Source: a virus | Length of the DNA stretch: 34,166 bases | Direction: 5' to 3' (one strand) | Virus record (IMG/VR): IMGVR_UViG_3300027720_000312 | Coordinates: 1 to 34,166 of that record | In this document: in pieces, positions 17,084 through 25,405 of the stretch | Layout of the letters: each line of letters begins with the position of its first letter | Numbering within the stretch: position 1 is the first letter of the stretch | The notes under the pieces: generated by a model | Told to the model about the DNA's origin: nothing | Databases searched by the model: none | The model's input: only the letters and a program-made list of their open reading frames with translations | Program-made: the position numbers and the translations under genes

Positions 17084-17992
17084 TTAAGTTTGGAATTCAT
17101 TAGATATGATTACATCAGCTGCACTATGCGCTCTAATTTCTGGGAATGAATTAGATGAATAATTTACTGATATAGTCGCTCCGTTACCTCCGTTTGCAAA
17201 AGGATTAGAAGAGCTTGCTCCAGCACTGTAAGTTGAAGGCGCTTGCGTATAGCTTGTGCTTCCATTTCCAATCATATAAGCCCAAGGACTTTGAACTAAT
17301 CCTGAAATTGGAATTCGTTTTGAAGAATAAACGGAGCTTCCTTCTACTCCCCATTTAAAGATCAAATCTAAACTTGATGATTTACTCATGCCCATTTCTC
17401 CAGCTACTCCTGGTCCAGTTCCTTCCGATACGGTGTCCATCAAAGCTTCTACAATTAAACTCACTTTTAATTTTTTAACGTCTCTATTTTTAATTTTATG
17501 AATAAATAAATAAGGATCTTGCGCTTTATCTGGCCATCCTTCAGAATTAATAGCCCATTTTACAAAATTTCTCATACCTCCATTTGGATTAATTCTTAGT
17601 TCATCTGGTTGAGGATTTGGCGTAATTGGCCCAAGTAATTTAAAATTAACTGGTTTTGCGATATGAACGTTTTTAAAATTAACTAATGGCTTTTGGTTTT
17701 CGGTGCCAAAATTAATCTCCATCATGACGTTTCTATAATTATACTCGCCTTTATAGTTCATTACGGCATTTCCGTTAAGATATATACCTTTCAACATATC
17801 TAAACCATAAACCTTTTTACCATATTGATCTACTAGTCCATAGATTGGTCCTTCACAAATCAAATCTACACATTCGTATATAGATATTGATTTCTTTAAA
17901 TTTTGTTTATCAGGAGGCGGAACAAGAGCTGGCACAGGTGGTTTGCTTCCACCAGCTCCTTTTATAAATCTTAATGGATTTAATATTTTCAT
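17084..17992 (-). CDS. Tail-tip protein, lambda J-like N-terminal part
   Basis: A 302-residue protein carrying the start of the J family. ISIYECVDLICEGPIYGLVD corresponds to the J motif in which a hub domain begins (DLISEGPIxGLVD). It is followed by LKGIYLNGNAVMN and the G-E-Y-N-Y strand. The C-terminal third (about 215-302) is glycine- and serine-rich, with SSNPFANGGNGATISVNYS, then ends with AADVIISNEFQT. In lambda-type phages this domain and the protein encoded at 10831-16512 are one polypeptide, so J is encoded here in two pieces. It probably forms the ring-like hub of the tail tip. The stop of the I gene is one base upstream of its ATG. Confidence 0.82.
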   Translation of the reverse strand: MKILNPLRFIKGAGGSKPPVPALVPPPDKQNLKKSISIYECVDLICEGPIYGLVDQYGKKVYGLDMLKGIYLNGNAVMNYKGEYNYRNVMMEINFGTENQKPLVNFKNVHIAKPVNFKLLGPITPNPQPDELRINPNGGMRNFVKWAINSEGWPDKAQDPYLFIHKIKNRDVKKLKVSLIVEALMDTVSEGTGPGVAGEMGMSKSSSLDLIFKWGVEGSSVYSSKRIPISGLVQSPWAYMIGNGSTSYTQAPSTYSAGASSSNPFANGGNGATISVNYSSNSFPEIRAHSAADVIISNEFQT

Positions 17993-17993
17993 C

Positions 17994-20900
17994 TTATTTC
18001 TCTCGTTTTGTTGTTGGATCGTTATAAGATAACGCGGGATCTATTACTGCTCTTGCAGATGTATTAGCAAGTGTCGCATTAAATGTTATCGAAATTTTTA
18101 CTGGTGCAGATTTTAATTCCAAAGCGCCTATTTTTGCAGAGCATTGCCATTGAGCGTTATAAACAGAAAGTCCTGATTTTGAAGAAGCTGGTCTTTGCGA
18201 CACAAACCGAACCAACCGATTAGAAGTAGCGGAAGTTTGTTGCGCGTAACTTAACAAATCTTCAAAAACAAAACCATCGGATGGAGCTGGGGTTACAGGA
18301 GTCGCGTTTTTAAAAAATACTGTTCCAACAGAAGAAGATGATGCCCCAATAGCCGTCCAGTTTACTGTGCCAGAAGTAATAATCTTGTATTTTCTTCCGA
18401 CTTTCATAGCTGACGCTGCAATGGGCAGTACCTTACTTCTAAACTTTGCTGATTTAGAAACATTCAAATCATTTAAAACTGAATAAAATAAATATTCTTT
18501 AGGAATAACAGAATAAGAATATACTTCTCCCACCTTTTTCGAGTAGAATAAACTAATACCATCCGAACCTATTCCATCTTGAAATCTTGCGTACAAACGA
18601 TGATAGCCAAGAGTAAGTTTAATATCTGCTGTTGTAGAAGCAAAATTAGCTATAGTTGGCGGACTTATTTTTTGCATTTCGTAGCCATGATTTCCGTAGA
18701 AAGAGCTTGCAAGCTGACCATCAATATAAAGATCAGCCGCATCATCAGAATCTATTTTAAAAGAATACGTATCTACTGGATATATTTTCCCATTACCTAA
18801 AGAAGATGGAACAGTTGCATTTTTGGTGAATGTCATTCCTAATTCTGGCGTTATCGCCGCTCCTCCAACTCCAGTTAATCCTAATTCAGCCCATTGTCCA
18901 GTATCTCCTATCTTTACGATTTCGTAAGTAATTCCTTGTTGAGCGTCGTAAGAGTTGATAACTTTTGTTTTGTCTATCTCTACATACAAGTAGCCGTAAA
19001 ATTCCATTGCGTAATTATCTAAAGAATTTCTATCAAGAGTTGAACTTGTTATCGTTCTTAAATTAGTCATGTTTAATTCTTGATCATAAACGCCTTGAAC
19101 AGTATATGCTGGGAAATTATCAATTAGCGAATCAAGATCTGCTTTATTTGCTGGAGAAGTGGTTGGTCCTGCGACTTCTAACCAAGCAGAAGCCCAATCG
19201 CCCCCTAAAGCTGCTAAATTTGGTATAACTCCAGTATTAAGCTTTAGCGCTTTGAACGTTGACTGAAGAGTTGGCGGCGTTATTTCTGCCCAAAAAGAAG
19301 TGTTAACCGCATTGTTCACTATTGGAAACGGTTGAACTTCTATTAAAGCGTTTGCTGTTGTGGCTGCTGTATAAGTTTCTGTAGAAATTGCGCCAGTGAT
19401 AACAAACTTAAATGTATCTGTTGTCACTTCTGTAATCGTTCTTGTTCCATTTGGATAAACTGTTCCAGTTAATCCTTCAATAATAACAACATTACCAACA
19501 CTTAATCCGTGAGATGAACTTGTTACTGTTACAGTAGTTAAATTTCTTGATGCGGCGGTGATTTTTTTGGGAAAATATCCTGATACAGTCGCTACAAAAT
19601 AACGTGTTAAAATAGCTTTTGGATAATTTGTTACTGCATATGTTTCTGTTTCTGGAGAGTCTCCGCTAACTAAATCATAAGTAAATGTATTTGACGTTGC
19701 AGTTGTTTTTATTGTTTTTAATCCGTTAGCGTTTGTAAGTCCAGTTAACCCAGATATATCTACAACTTTTCCAACAGCAAAACCATGATCTGTTTTCGTT
19801 GTAATCGTGACGGTCAAAGTTGATCTTGTCGCTGCTGTTATATCGTTGGTTTGAAGATATTTTGTAATTTCTTTTCGTACAAATTTATAAGAAGAGTCGA
19901 ATGTTGGAACATTTAAATTAGCGAATTCTGTTGGACCCCATGTTACTAAAGTGTTCGTCGGATATTGTACAAAATAATTAGCAGCAGTGTTTACTGAGTT
20001 TGTCGATTTAGTTTTTAGTTCAAATTTATTTGGATTATATGACCTATAAGCTAAACCATTTTGAAATGAGAACGCAGTTTCTATTGCAACAGCTCCTTTC
20101 TTTGTTGCCGACAACTCTTTCCAATCGTAAACAATATCAGGATTGTATGTAGATAAATCAGGATTAGATACAGTTTCTCCGTTTGTTGTAACCACAACTT
20201 CAACTGGATCTGTCGCAACTTTTCCTGCTGAACTTGTAATGACATTAATATAAGAATTTAATATATTAATAGTTGAGAAAATTTGGCTTTCAGAATCATT
20301 TGCTGATTGATTGGTAGAGAATCCGTCCGCATTTAATCCGTAAGGAGATGGAGCTTCATCTTCTGAAACTAACTCAGTATAATCATTGATTGGCTTATCA
20401 GCAGGAGTCATCAACTGTTTAATATCTGTAGCTAATGGGTAATGGTTTGTGGCTGCACTAATTTGAGATGAGCCAATTAACAATCTTCCGTATCCAACAG
20501 GAACAGCTTGTCCTTGTGATACGTTGCTAGGCTTGTTGCCGAAAAGATAAGATTTGCCGCCAGCCGCTACTTCTTGGTTAAAGTCTGGTTTGGGTTGTGG
20601 GAACAGCAAGCTCATTACTCCTTGAATAGCTAATCCAGCTCCTATTGCCGCCACAGCACCGCTTATGCCCGCTAAAGAGCCAGCCGCCGCAGTTACAGTT
20701 GCTCCAGCAACTCCAGCAGTAGTTGCTCCAGCAAATGCTCCTAAACCAGCGAAACCAAGACCTCCAGTTACAGCAATCAAAGCTATGCCAGCAGCCATCA
20801 TTAATATACCACCAGAATTACCTCCAGCTCCCCAAACAACAGGAACGATGTGCATTTCCTTTGGAGCTTTTTGAATACTCAGCTCTTTAGGAGTGTTTAA

Positions 20901-21083
20901 CACTTCATCATCCACAACTATTCTGTACAAAACTCCTTTAATAGCTAATTTTTTAACAGTATGAGCAAAAGTTTTTTTATTCGCGTTAATAGCCGAAAAT
21001 ACTTCTTTTGGAGAACTAATGTTTAATTTAAAACATTCTCCAAATAAATTACGCAACTCTCCATGTAGATATACGTTAGTCAT
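17994..21083 (-). CDS. Tail assembly protein, lambda I-like, greatly extended
   Basis: A 1029-residue protein. Residues about 1-200 match lambda gpI: a ubiquitin-like start (MTNVYLHGELRNLFGE), then a Gly/Ala-rich hydrophobic segment (about 86-162), then FGNKPSNVSQGQAVPVGYGRLLIGS. Lambda I is only about 220 residues; the rest is an added surface region. It holds two copies of a beta-rich module (about 413-485 and 506-575, sharing ITAA-R, HG-VG-VV-I-GLTG and ETYT), a PA14-like domain (about 760-845; FKIDSDDAADLYIDGQL, LGYHRLYARFQDG) and a YKIITSGTVNWTAIGA module (about 895-925). The additions suggest carbohydrate binding at the tail tip. The start overlaps the end of the K gene by 8 bases. Confidence 0.85.
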   Translation of the reverse strand: MTNVYLHGELRNLFGECFKLNISSPKEVFSAINANKKTFAHTVKKLAIKGVLYRIVVDDEVLNTPKELSIQKAPKEMHIVPVVWGAGGNSGGILMMAAGIALIAVTGGLGFAGLGAFAGATTAGVAGATVTAAAGSLAGISGAVAAIGAGLAIQGVMSLLFPQPKPDFNQEVAAGGKSYLFGNKPSNVSQGQAVPVGYGRLLIGSSQISAATNHYPLATDIKQLMTPADKPINDYTELVSEDEAPSPYGLNADGFSTNQSANDSESQIFSTINILNSYINVITSSAGKVATDPVEVVVTTNGETVSNPDLSTYNPDIVYDWKELSATKKGAVAIETAFSFQNGLAYRSYNPNKFELKTKSTNSVNTAANYFVQYPTNTLVTWGPTEFANLNVPTFDSSYKFVRKEITKYLQTNDITAATRSTLTVTITTKTDHGFAVGKVVDISGLTGLTNANGLKTIKTTATSNTFTYDLVSGDSPETETYAVTNYPKAILTRYFVATVSGYFPKKITAASRNLTTVTVTSSSHGLSVGNVVIIEGLTGTVYPNGTRTITEVTTDTFKFVITGAISTETYTAATTANALIEVQPFPIVNNAVNTSFWAEITPPTLQSTFKALKLNTGVIPNLAALGGDWASAWLEVAGPTTSPANKADLDSLIDNFPAYTVQGVYDQELNMTNLRTITSSTLDRNSLDNYAMEFYGYLYVEIDKTKVINSYDAQQGITYEIVKIGDTGQWAELGLTGVGGAAITPELGMTFTKNATVPSSLGNGKIYPVDTYSFKIDSDDAADLYIDGQLASSFYGNHGYEMQKISPPTIANFASTTADIKLTLGYHRLYARFQDGIGSDGISLFYSKKVGEVYSYSVIPKEYLFYSVLNDLNVSKSAKFRSKVLPIAASAMKVGRKYKIITSGTVNWTAIGASSSSVGTVFFKNATPVTPAPSDGFVFEDLLSYAQQTSATSNRLVRFVSQRPASSKSGLSVYNAQWQCSAKIGALELKSAPVKISITFNATLANTSARAVIDPALSYNDPTTKREK
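19355..19850 (-). repeat. Two diverged copies of a beta-rich domain within the I-like gene
   Basis: Two protein-level repeats lie within the I-like gene: residues about 413-485 (near 19850-19630) and about 506-575 (near 19570-19355). Shared positions are I-T-A-A-x-R, a T-V-T run, HG-x2-VG-x-VV-x-I-x-GLTG, an NG six to nine residues later and a closing ETYT/A. The copies are diverged at nucleotide level, so they are old. Boundaries are approximate. Confidence 0.7.
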
Positions 21084-21438
21084 AGTATTTCTTGAGTATC
21101 TCTATATACTCTTTGTTTACATGAGGAACCTTTGGAATGATAAGATTAAATTTTTCTGTTTGTTTGCTATAAATTAAATAAGGAATACATGAATTTTCGC
21201 AATTAAATCGGTCAAACTTTGATTCTTCTTCTTCTGTTTTAGGATGAGTATGGTAAATAGCGGCAAGTTTTCCGCTTTTGATTTGCTTGATAACTTCTAA
21301 AGGATGAATCTCAAACACATCGTTTTCGTACACAGCAATGTTCTTTGCTGGTTCAGTTTTGATTTCTCCATCTTCAATACGAACAAACCCACAAACCTCA
21401 ACATTTGATGCGGCTGCGTGATCAATAATAGATTTCAT
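21076..21438 (-). CDS. Lambda K-like JAMM (Mov34/MPN) metallopeptidase, tail-tip
   Basis: A 120-residue protein with a complete JAMM zinc-peptidase motif: E14 (EVCG), H63 and H65 (HTHP), S73 and D76 (S-K-F-D). It sits between L and I, exactly where lambda has gpK. Lambda K also carries an NlpC/P60 cell-wall hydrolase domain after the JAMM domain. Here that second domain is absent and the protein ends with VNKEYIEILKKYYD. It may process tail proteins or cleave an isopeptide or peptidoglycan crosslink (inference). ATG at 21438 is 2 bases after the L stop. The gene's end overlaps the I gene start by 8 bases. Confidence 0.88.
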   Translation of the reverse strand: MKSIIDHAAASNVEVCGFVRIEDGEIKTEPAKNIAVYENDVFEIHPLEVIKQIKSGKLAAIYHTHPKTEEEESKFDRFNCENSCIPYLIYSKQTEKFNLIIPKVPHVNKEYIEILKKYYD

Positions 21439-21440
21439 GG

Positions 21441-22958
21441 TTATTGTTGAGACATACCGTACTCTTCTGTACCGGGGAAGCCGCCAAAAGGCAGTCCATC
21501 TTGATTTCCAAATCTTAATTTACATCCTTTAAGACTTTTTGAGCATTGATCAGGAATCCAATATTCCTTATTAAAATAAGGATCTTTTGTACTGGTTGAT
21601 GTATGATTTTTTGAGCAAACAAATACTTTATGAATCGGCTCCCAATTCGGAACAGCGTTAATATCAGATTTAGTTACTTTGATATTATGATTTTCACGAT
21701 ACACATAGTCGCCAACTTTATAATTGTAGTTACTAATCCATTTATCTTTATTCACTAATAGACCAAAACTTGATTCATTAATTCCAATATATTTAGAGAT
21801 TGCGGAATCTGTTCCAAATCTTTGAGAGCTTGTCAAAGTCGAAGCTTCATCTACATCGTAATAGTATCTAGAAACAGGAACAGCGGCCCATGATGTAACT
21901 GCTGGCGGTTTATAGTAAATAGTTAAAGCTCCACCACCTCCTTGATTGTACCATCTAATCAAAACTCTATGATAACCTTCTTTTAAGAAAATAGTTCCAT
22001 CTGCTTGTGGAGCGGTTGTGTTTTGTGGGCCTTCGCCATAATCCCCAGCGATTACATCTCCATCAATAAACAATTCAGCAGCATCGTCAGGATCAACTCC
22101 AAGAGAATAACTTCCAGCTTGTCCTTTATCTACTTTAAAGTATCCGAGAAATTCGGTGAATACATAAGTATTATTGGTGACTGTTACCGAATTAACAACA
22201 GATTCAGAAGAAAATGTGGCGGCTGCAATTTTAGAAGTAAACTCAGAAGAATTTGCTGGAGAAGCTGGATTTCCAGTAGTTGTATAAACTCTTTTTAAAA
22301 GACCAGCTCTAAAATCAGTTGCTACAGAAAGCTTTAAATCATTTTCATCAGCAACAGGCGCACCCATGTAACGACATCCATTTCCTCTGTAATGAAAAGA
22401 ACAATAACGAGACATTACAATTCTTTTTGGGAAATTGACGCCATCAAGTTCAAGTGGAGAAGCCAACTCAAATTCTACAACAGCTTTGCTTTCGCTAGAC
22501 CGTCTTAAAATAAAGAATACTTGATCTTCTAAGCCAGCTTTTGGATCTGCGCTACCATAAGGATTAGCTCCAAGAGGTTTAGCCGCTGTTGGCGAAAAGT
22601 TTTTATCGTCTAGAAATTTAACAAAAGTACGCTTTCTGACTACTTTTGCACCAACTAAGTTGCTATATCTTTTGATTAAGTTAGATACGAAAAAATCTTG
22701 GTTAGAAACTGCTAGCTTTGGTCTTGGAAGCGAACCATCACCTTTACTCTCAAATCCAGAGCTTTGAATCGGAAACGGCGCATACTCTTCGCCTTGCCAA
22801 TAAACAGAACCTTCTATTCCATTAGTGCCGCCATGAATGTAAAGCTTTTCGTCAGGAAAGTTAACGTAATCATAGTAAATGACAAAAAACTCTAACAGCG
22901 CGGATGGTTCCAGCGAGAATAGAGCAGTATTGACTTTATGATTAGAATCCCTTGACAT
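21441..22958 (-). CDS. Lambda L-like minor tail protein with PA14-type insertion
   Basis: A 505-residue protein, more than twice the length of lambda gpL (232). Residues about 1-200 are L-like: VEFELASPLELDGVNFPKR followed by SRYCSFHYRGNGC. The final segment has DQCSKSLKGCKLRFGNQDG and a FGGFPG end. The four cysteines C186, C195, C472 and C479 repeat the 9- and 7-residue spacings of the lambda L iron-sulfur ligands, as I recall them. The 277 residues between the two pairs hold a PA14-like domain (about 273-366; YSLGVDPDDAAELFIDGD, EGYHRVLIRW) and a CBM5/12-like YKVGDYVYR segment. First gene of the minus-strand tail operon, with an AAAGG-type ribosome site just upstream. Confidence 0.88.
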   Translation of the reverse strand: MSRDSNHKVNTALFSLEPSALLEFFVIYYDYVNFPDEKLYIHGGTNGIEGSVYWQGEEYAPFPIQSSGFESKGDGSLPRPKLAVSNQDFFVSNLIKRYSNLVGAKVVRKRTFVKFLDDKNFSPTAAKPLGANPYGSADPKAGLEDQVFFILRRSSESKAVVEFELASPLELDGVNFPKRIVMSRYCSFHYRGNGCRYMGAPVADENDLKLSVATDFRAGLLKRVYTTTGNPASPANSSEFTSKIAAATFSSESVVNSVTVTNNTYVFTEFLGYFKVDKGQAGSYSLGVDPDDAAELFIDGDVIAGDYGEGPQNTTAPQADGTIFLKEGYHRVLIRWYNQGGGGALTIYYKPPAVTSWAAVPVSRYYYDVDEASTLTSSQRFGTDSAISKYIGINESSFGLLVNKDKWISNYNYKVGDYVYRENHNIKVTKSDINAVPNWEPIHKVFVCSKNHTSTSTKDPYFNKEYWIPDQCSKSLKGCKLRFGNQDGLPFGGFPGTEEYGMSQQ

Positions 22959-22974
22959 TTCCTTTTACCTTTAG

Positions 22975-22980
22975 ATTATA
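22975..22980 (-). promoter_or_regulatory. Candidate -10 box for the tail operon
   Basis: The tail operon and the plus-strand GNAT-like gene diverge from only 30 bases (22959-22988). On the minus strand this gap has a perfect TATAAT at 22980-22975, placing a start site about 10 bases before the L ATG. No recognisable -35 hexamer lies 16-18 bases upstream, so it may need an activator or a phage factor. On the plus strand TATATT (22977-22982) is 6 bases before the other ATG, too close for a normal leader. Confidence 0.35.
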
Positions 22981-22988
22981 TTACACCC

Positions 22989-23474
22989 ATGAGTCAGAAA
23001 AACCATATAAAAATAGACTCTTTCAAAATAACTAGAATGTATTTAAACGACATTCCAGAAGTTCTAAAGCTCGCTATATCAGCGCAATCTAAATTTGGAG
23101 TTACTTCAACAGTAGCGCCTTCTTTGTTTTTCAGGGAAATCGGCGCTATTCTTCAGAAAAATACTATCAGCTCTTTTGTTTTCAGAGACATGAAAGATAG
23201 AGTTTTCGCCGCTTTCATAATCGCGCCAATAACAAGCGTGTCTGCCGAAATCGTTCACGTATTCGTGGATAGCAAAGTAATGCAAACCTCAGAAATGCAA
23301 CAAGCATTTAAAGACAAGATAGAAGAACTTAAATACAAAGAAATTGCGGCAAAAGTAATGAAGAGTCGTAAAAGATACGCCATCTACGTTAAATTTTTAA
23401 ATACTTACGGTTTCAACGAGATAGCGGACGATAATGACGCATATTTAAAACTTATTTATAGAAAAAGCTCTTGA
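22989..23474 (+). CDS. GNAT-fold acetyltransferase-like protein
   Basis: A 161-residue protein with GNAT-like secondary structure: a first strand and helix (FKITRMYLNDIPEVLKLA), the hairpin VFRDMKDRVFAAFIIA, a central strand EIVHVFVD, and a late YVKFLNTYGFNEIADD typical of the family's end. The acetyl-CoA-binding loop is not clear, so it may be a non-catalytic structural relative. Size and order of elements are like the protein at 6943-7413, so the two may be distant paralogues. It begins the plus-strand block divergent from the tail operon and ends 24 bases before the deaminase gene. Function within the phage is unknown. Confidence 0.6.
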   Translation: MSQKNHIKIDSFKITRMYLNDIPEVLKLAISAQSKFGVTSTVAPSLFFREIGAILQKNTISSFVFRDMKDRVFAAFIIAPITSVSAEIVHVFVDSKVMQTSEMQQAFKDKIEELKYKEIAAKVMKSRKRYAIYVKFLNTYGFNEIADDNDAYLKLIYRKSS

Positions 23475-23498
23475 CACAGGCTGCGAAGTTCGCATTAG

Positions 23499-23936
23499 AT
23501 GCAACTTCCAATGAAGTTTGATCGCCTCGTAAATTTAGCAAAAAGCCTAATTATCTATGACGATACTGGAATACGGTGTCGTCATTTTGCTTTTATACTG
23601 CACAAAAATCGTGTCGTTTCTATTGGGAGAAACTCAAAAAAGTCTCATCCGATCAATAGAAAGTACGGTTATTTTGAAGGCAGCGGCATTCACGCCGAAG
23701 CGTGCGCCGTCATTAAATCTGGCAAGGTAGATCATTCAAAAAATATTTTAGTTACATTTCGTATTGACAGAAACGAAAAAGTAGCTATGGGTAAACCTTG
23801 CAAGCACTGCCAAAAGCTTTTGGGCGATGTAGTTTTCAAAGAAATTTACTACTCAAACGAAGAAGGCGAATTCACAAAATTTAATGAAAATCTTAATCAT
23901 CGAAAGCACAAGCAAGAGAAAGCCGCTGTCAAATGA
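23499..23936 (+). CDS. Cytidine/deoxycytidylate deaminase-family protein
   Basis: A 145-residue zinc enzyme of the CDA fold. The two zinc motifs are intact: HAEACA (H65 as ligand, E67 as proton shuttle) and PCKHC (C101 and C104 as ligands). Phage members usually convert dCMP or cytidine to the uracil form, feeding thymidylate synthesis, which would fit the ribonucleotide reductase elsewhere in the window. The exact substrate cannot be told from these motifs, and nucleic-acid editing is not excluded. An in-frame ATG at 23511 is an alternative start. The 3' end overlaps the next gene by 53 bases. The last 17 residues, basic and Lys-rich, are therefore encoded within that overlap. Confidence 0.82.
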   Translation: MQLPMKFDRLVNLAKSLIIYDDTGIRCRHFAFILHKNRVVSIGRNSKKSHPINRKYGYFEGSGIHAEACAVIKSGKVDHSKNILVTFRIDRNEKVAMGKPCKHCQKLLGDVVFKEIYYSNEEGEFTKFNENLNHRKHKQEKAAVK

Positions 23937-24873
23937 GTTTGACGATACCTCAATCGTTCATTGCCGTAACAGCTTGATTCTGGCCGAGGCACTCGGCGCA
24001 GACTTATTGGATGGCGAATACAAACTGCCGCAAATCTTAGCCAACCAGTACGACGTAATCATTTGCGCGTATGCGTCACCGTATATGCCGCACGTTCCTT
24101 ACCGCGAGATTCTAACAAAGAATCCAAACGCAAGGTATGTTTGGCTCGTTAACGACCATGACATTGAAGACAATCAGCTTCTTCGCTATGGCGTAATCAA
24201 TCATGGATTAAAGTATGATATGATCTGCAATAATCCTCGTAGCGGTTATCGCCACTGGATTCTCAACAAGAACATTGCAAGTAAAAAGCTGAACGACTTT
24301 ATCGTTGAATGGCTAACCGTTAATCTCAATTCTTTGATTATGGATACGCGCAATCCTACAAATCCTGCTGATAAAGATGGTATTATTTACTACGGTACTT
24401 ACCGCAAGCATCGTCAAATTTCTTTCGAGAAGTTTTTGACGGAAGGCGTGCATCTTTCTTGCTCGCCAAAGAACGTTAAGAAGTTTCAAGCAATCAACTG
24501 CAACTGTACTTTTGTCGATAAACTTTCGTGGAAGAAAAACGAAGAAGATTTGCGCAAATATAAATACTCAATTTACATTGAAGATCTGCATACGCACAAC
24601 AACTATGCGTTCTTAGCTAATCGTTTTTACGAAGCTTTGATGAGTGATGTTGTGATGTTGTTTGACGCTGGATGCGAAAATACAATTAAGAATTGCGGAT
24701 ACACTTTATCCCCGAATGTTTTGATTGATGAAAAAAGATTGTCAAAAGGCTTGACAACTTATGTTTCTTCTCTCAATTACGAGGAAGAGCTAAAGTATCA
24801 AAAGCAATTCGTTCCTCAAGCTTTTGCCGAAAAATATCACGCTATCCAAAAAATTAAAAACTTTTTAAAATGA
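23884..24873 (+). CDS. Glycosyltransferase-like protein (GT-B type)
   Basis: A 329-residue protein with an MKILIIES start typical of a Rossmann first strand. The C-terminal half has YYGTYRKHRQISFEKFL (a strand and helix opening the second Rossmann domain), then YSIYIEDLHTHNNYAFLANRFYEALMSDVVMLF, which has the shape of the donor-binding region of GT-B glycosyltransferases, with an E in the NRFYEAL helix. Phage proteins of this kind are often annotated as glycosyltransferases with unknown acceptor. Together with the GT4/GT9 pair at 3103-6208 the window encodes at least three sugar-transfer domains. Its start lies within the deaminase gene, and its stop overlaps the next ATG by 4 bases (ATGA). 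Confidence 0.72.
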   Translation: MKILIIESTSKRKPLSNEFDDTSIVHCRNSLILAEALGADLLDGEYKLPQILANQYDVIICAYASPYMPHVPYREILTKNPNARYVWLVNDHDIEDNQLLRYGVINHGLKYDMICNNPRSGYRHWILNKNIASKKLNDFIVEWLTVNLNSLIMDTRNPTNPADKDGIIYYGTYRKHRQISFEKFLTEGVHLSCSPKNVKKFQAINCNCTFVDKLSWKKNEEDLRKYKYSIYIEDLHTHNNYAFLANRFYEALMSDVVMLFDAGCENTIKNCGYTLSPNVLIDEKRLSKGLTTYVSSLNYEEELKYQKQFVPQAFAEKYHAIQKIKNFLK

Positions 24874-25184
24874 AATACGAAATCACATTTGCTCTGACTG
24901 AAAAGTCACGCAAGCATCTTAACATTCAGGAGCTTACTCCTTACAAAGCCTCGATCATTTCTACAAATGATCTCAACGATACAAAGTTAATGCTTCTTAT
25001 CACTCTTAATGAAGAAGGTCTTCCAATTGAAACTCCAAGAAGATTTGAAATGGAAGTTAAGAACGTTGGATTTGGGCTAGAAAAACTACGCATTCTTGGC
25101 TGGCTTGTCTCGCAAGATTATATTTGCGACTGCATGATCACGCTGCACTCTTTTCAAGAACCTGACTCTGGATGGAAAAGCTAA
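24870..25184 (+). CDS. Hypothetical protein
   Basis: A 104-residue protein I do not recognise. It has a beta-rich N-terminal half (KYEITFALTEKS, KLMLLITLNEEG) and a mixed C-terminal half with a short C-D-C. No signal peptide or membrane segment is seen. Start and stop overlap both neighbours (ATGA at 24870, TAATG at 25182-25186), so it is firmly part of the operon and probably translated by coupling. Confidence 0.62.
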   Translation: MKYEITFALTEKSRKHLNIQELTPYKASIISTNDLNDTKLMLLITLNEEGLPIETPRRFEMEVKNVGFGLEKLRILGWLVSQDYICDCMITLHSFQEPDSGWKS

Positions 25185-25405
25185 TGACTAAATATCTTGT
25201 AACTAAAACTTACCCTCTTCTCTGTTTCAATTACAAAGAGAACTCTCAAACTATTCTTCCTCTTTTCTCTGGAGACGTTCTCAATGTTTTCTCCAAGTCA
25301 AAAGACTTGTTCGATGAGGAATTAGAGTATTGGGACTTCACAAAAAATTGGTCTGCCAAAATTGATCAAGACGCGCTATCAGCATTAAAGGAAATACAGC
25401 CATGA
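25184..25405 (+). CDS. Small hypothetical protein
   Basis: A 73-residue protein beginning MTKYLVTKTYPLLCFNY. ATG at 25184 was chosen over an in-frame ATG at 25172 because it forms a TAATG overlap with the preceding stop, the pattern seen at other junctions here. The composition is acidic and aromatic (ELEYWDFTKNW). No family is recognised. Its stop overlaps the next ATG (ATGA). Confidence 0.58.
   Translation: MTKYLVTKTYPLLCFNYKENSQTILPLFSGDVLNVFSKSKDLFDEELEYWDFTKNWSAKIDQDALSALKEIQP

Noticed and set aside
23471-23500. TTGACA (23471-23476) with TTAGAT as promoter for the deaminase gene
   Set aside because: The TTGACA overlaps the stop codon of the preceding gene, the -10 matches only 3 of 6 bases, and the start site would fall inside the coding region.
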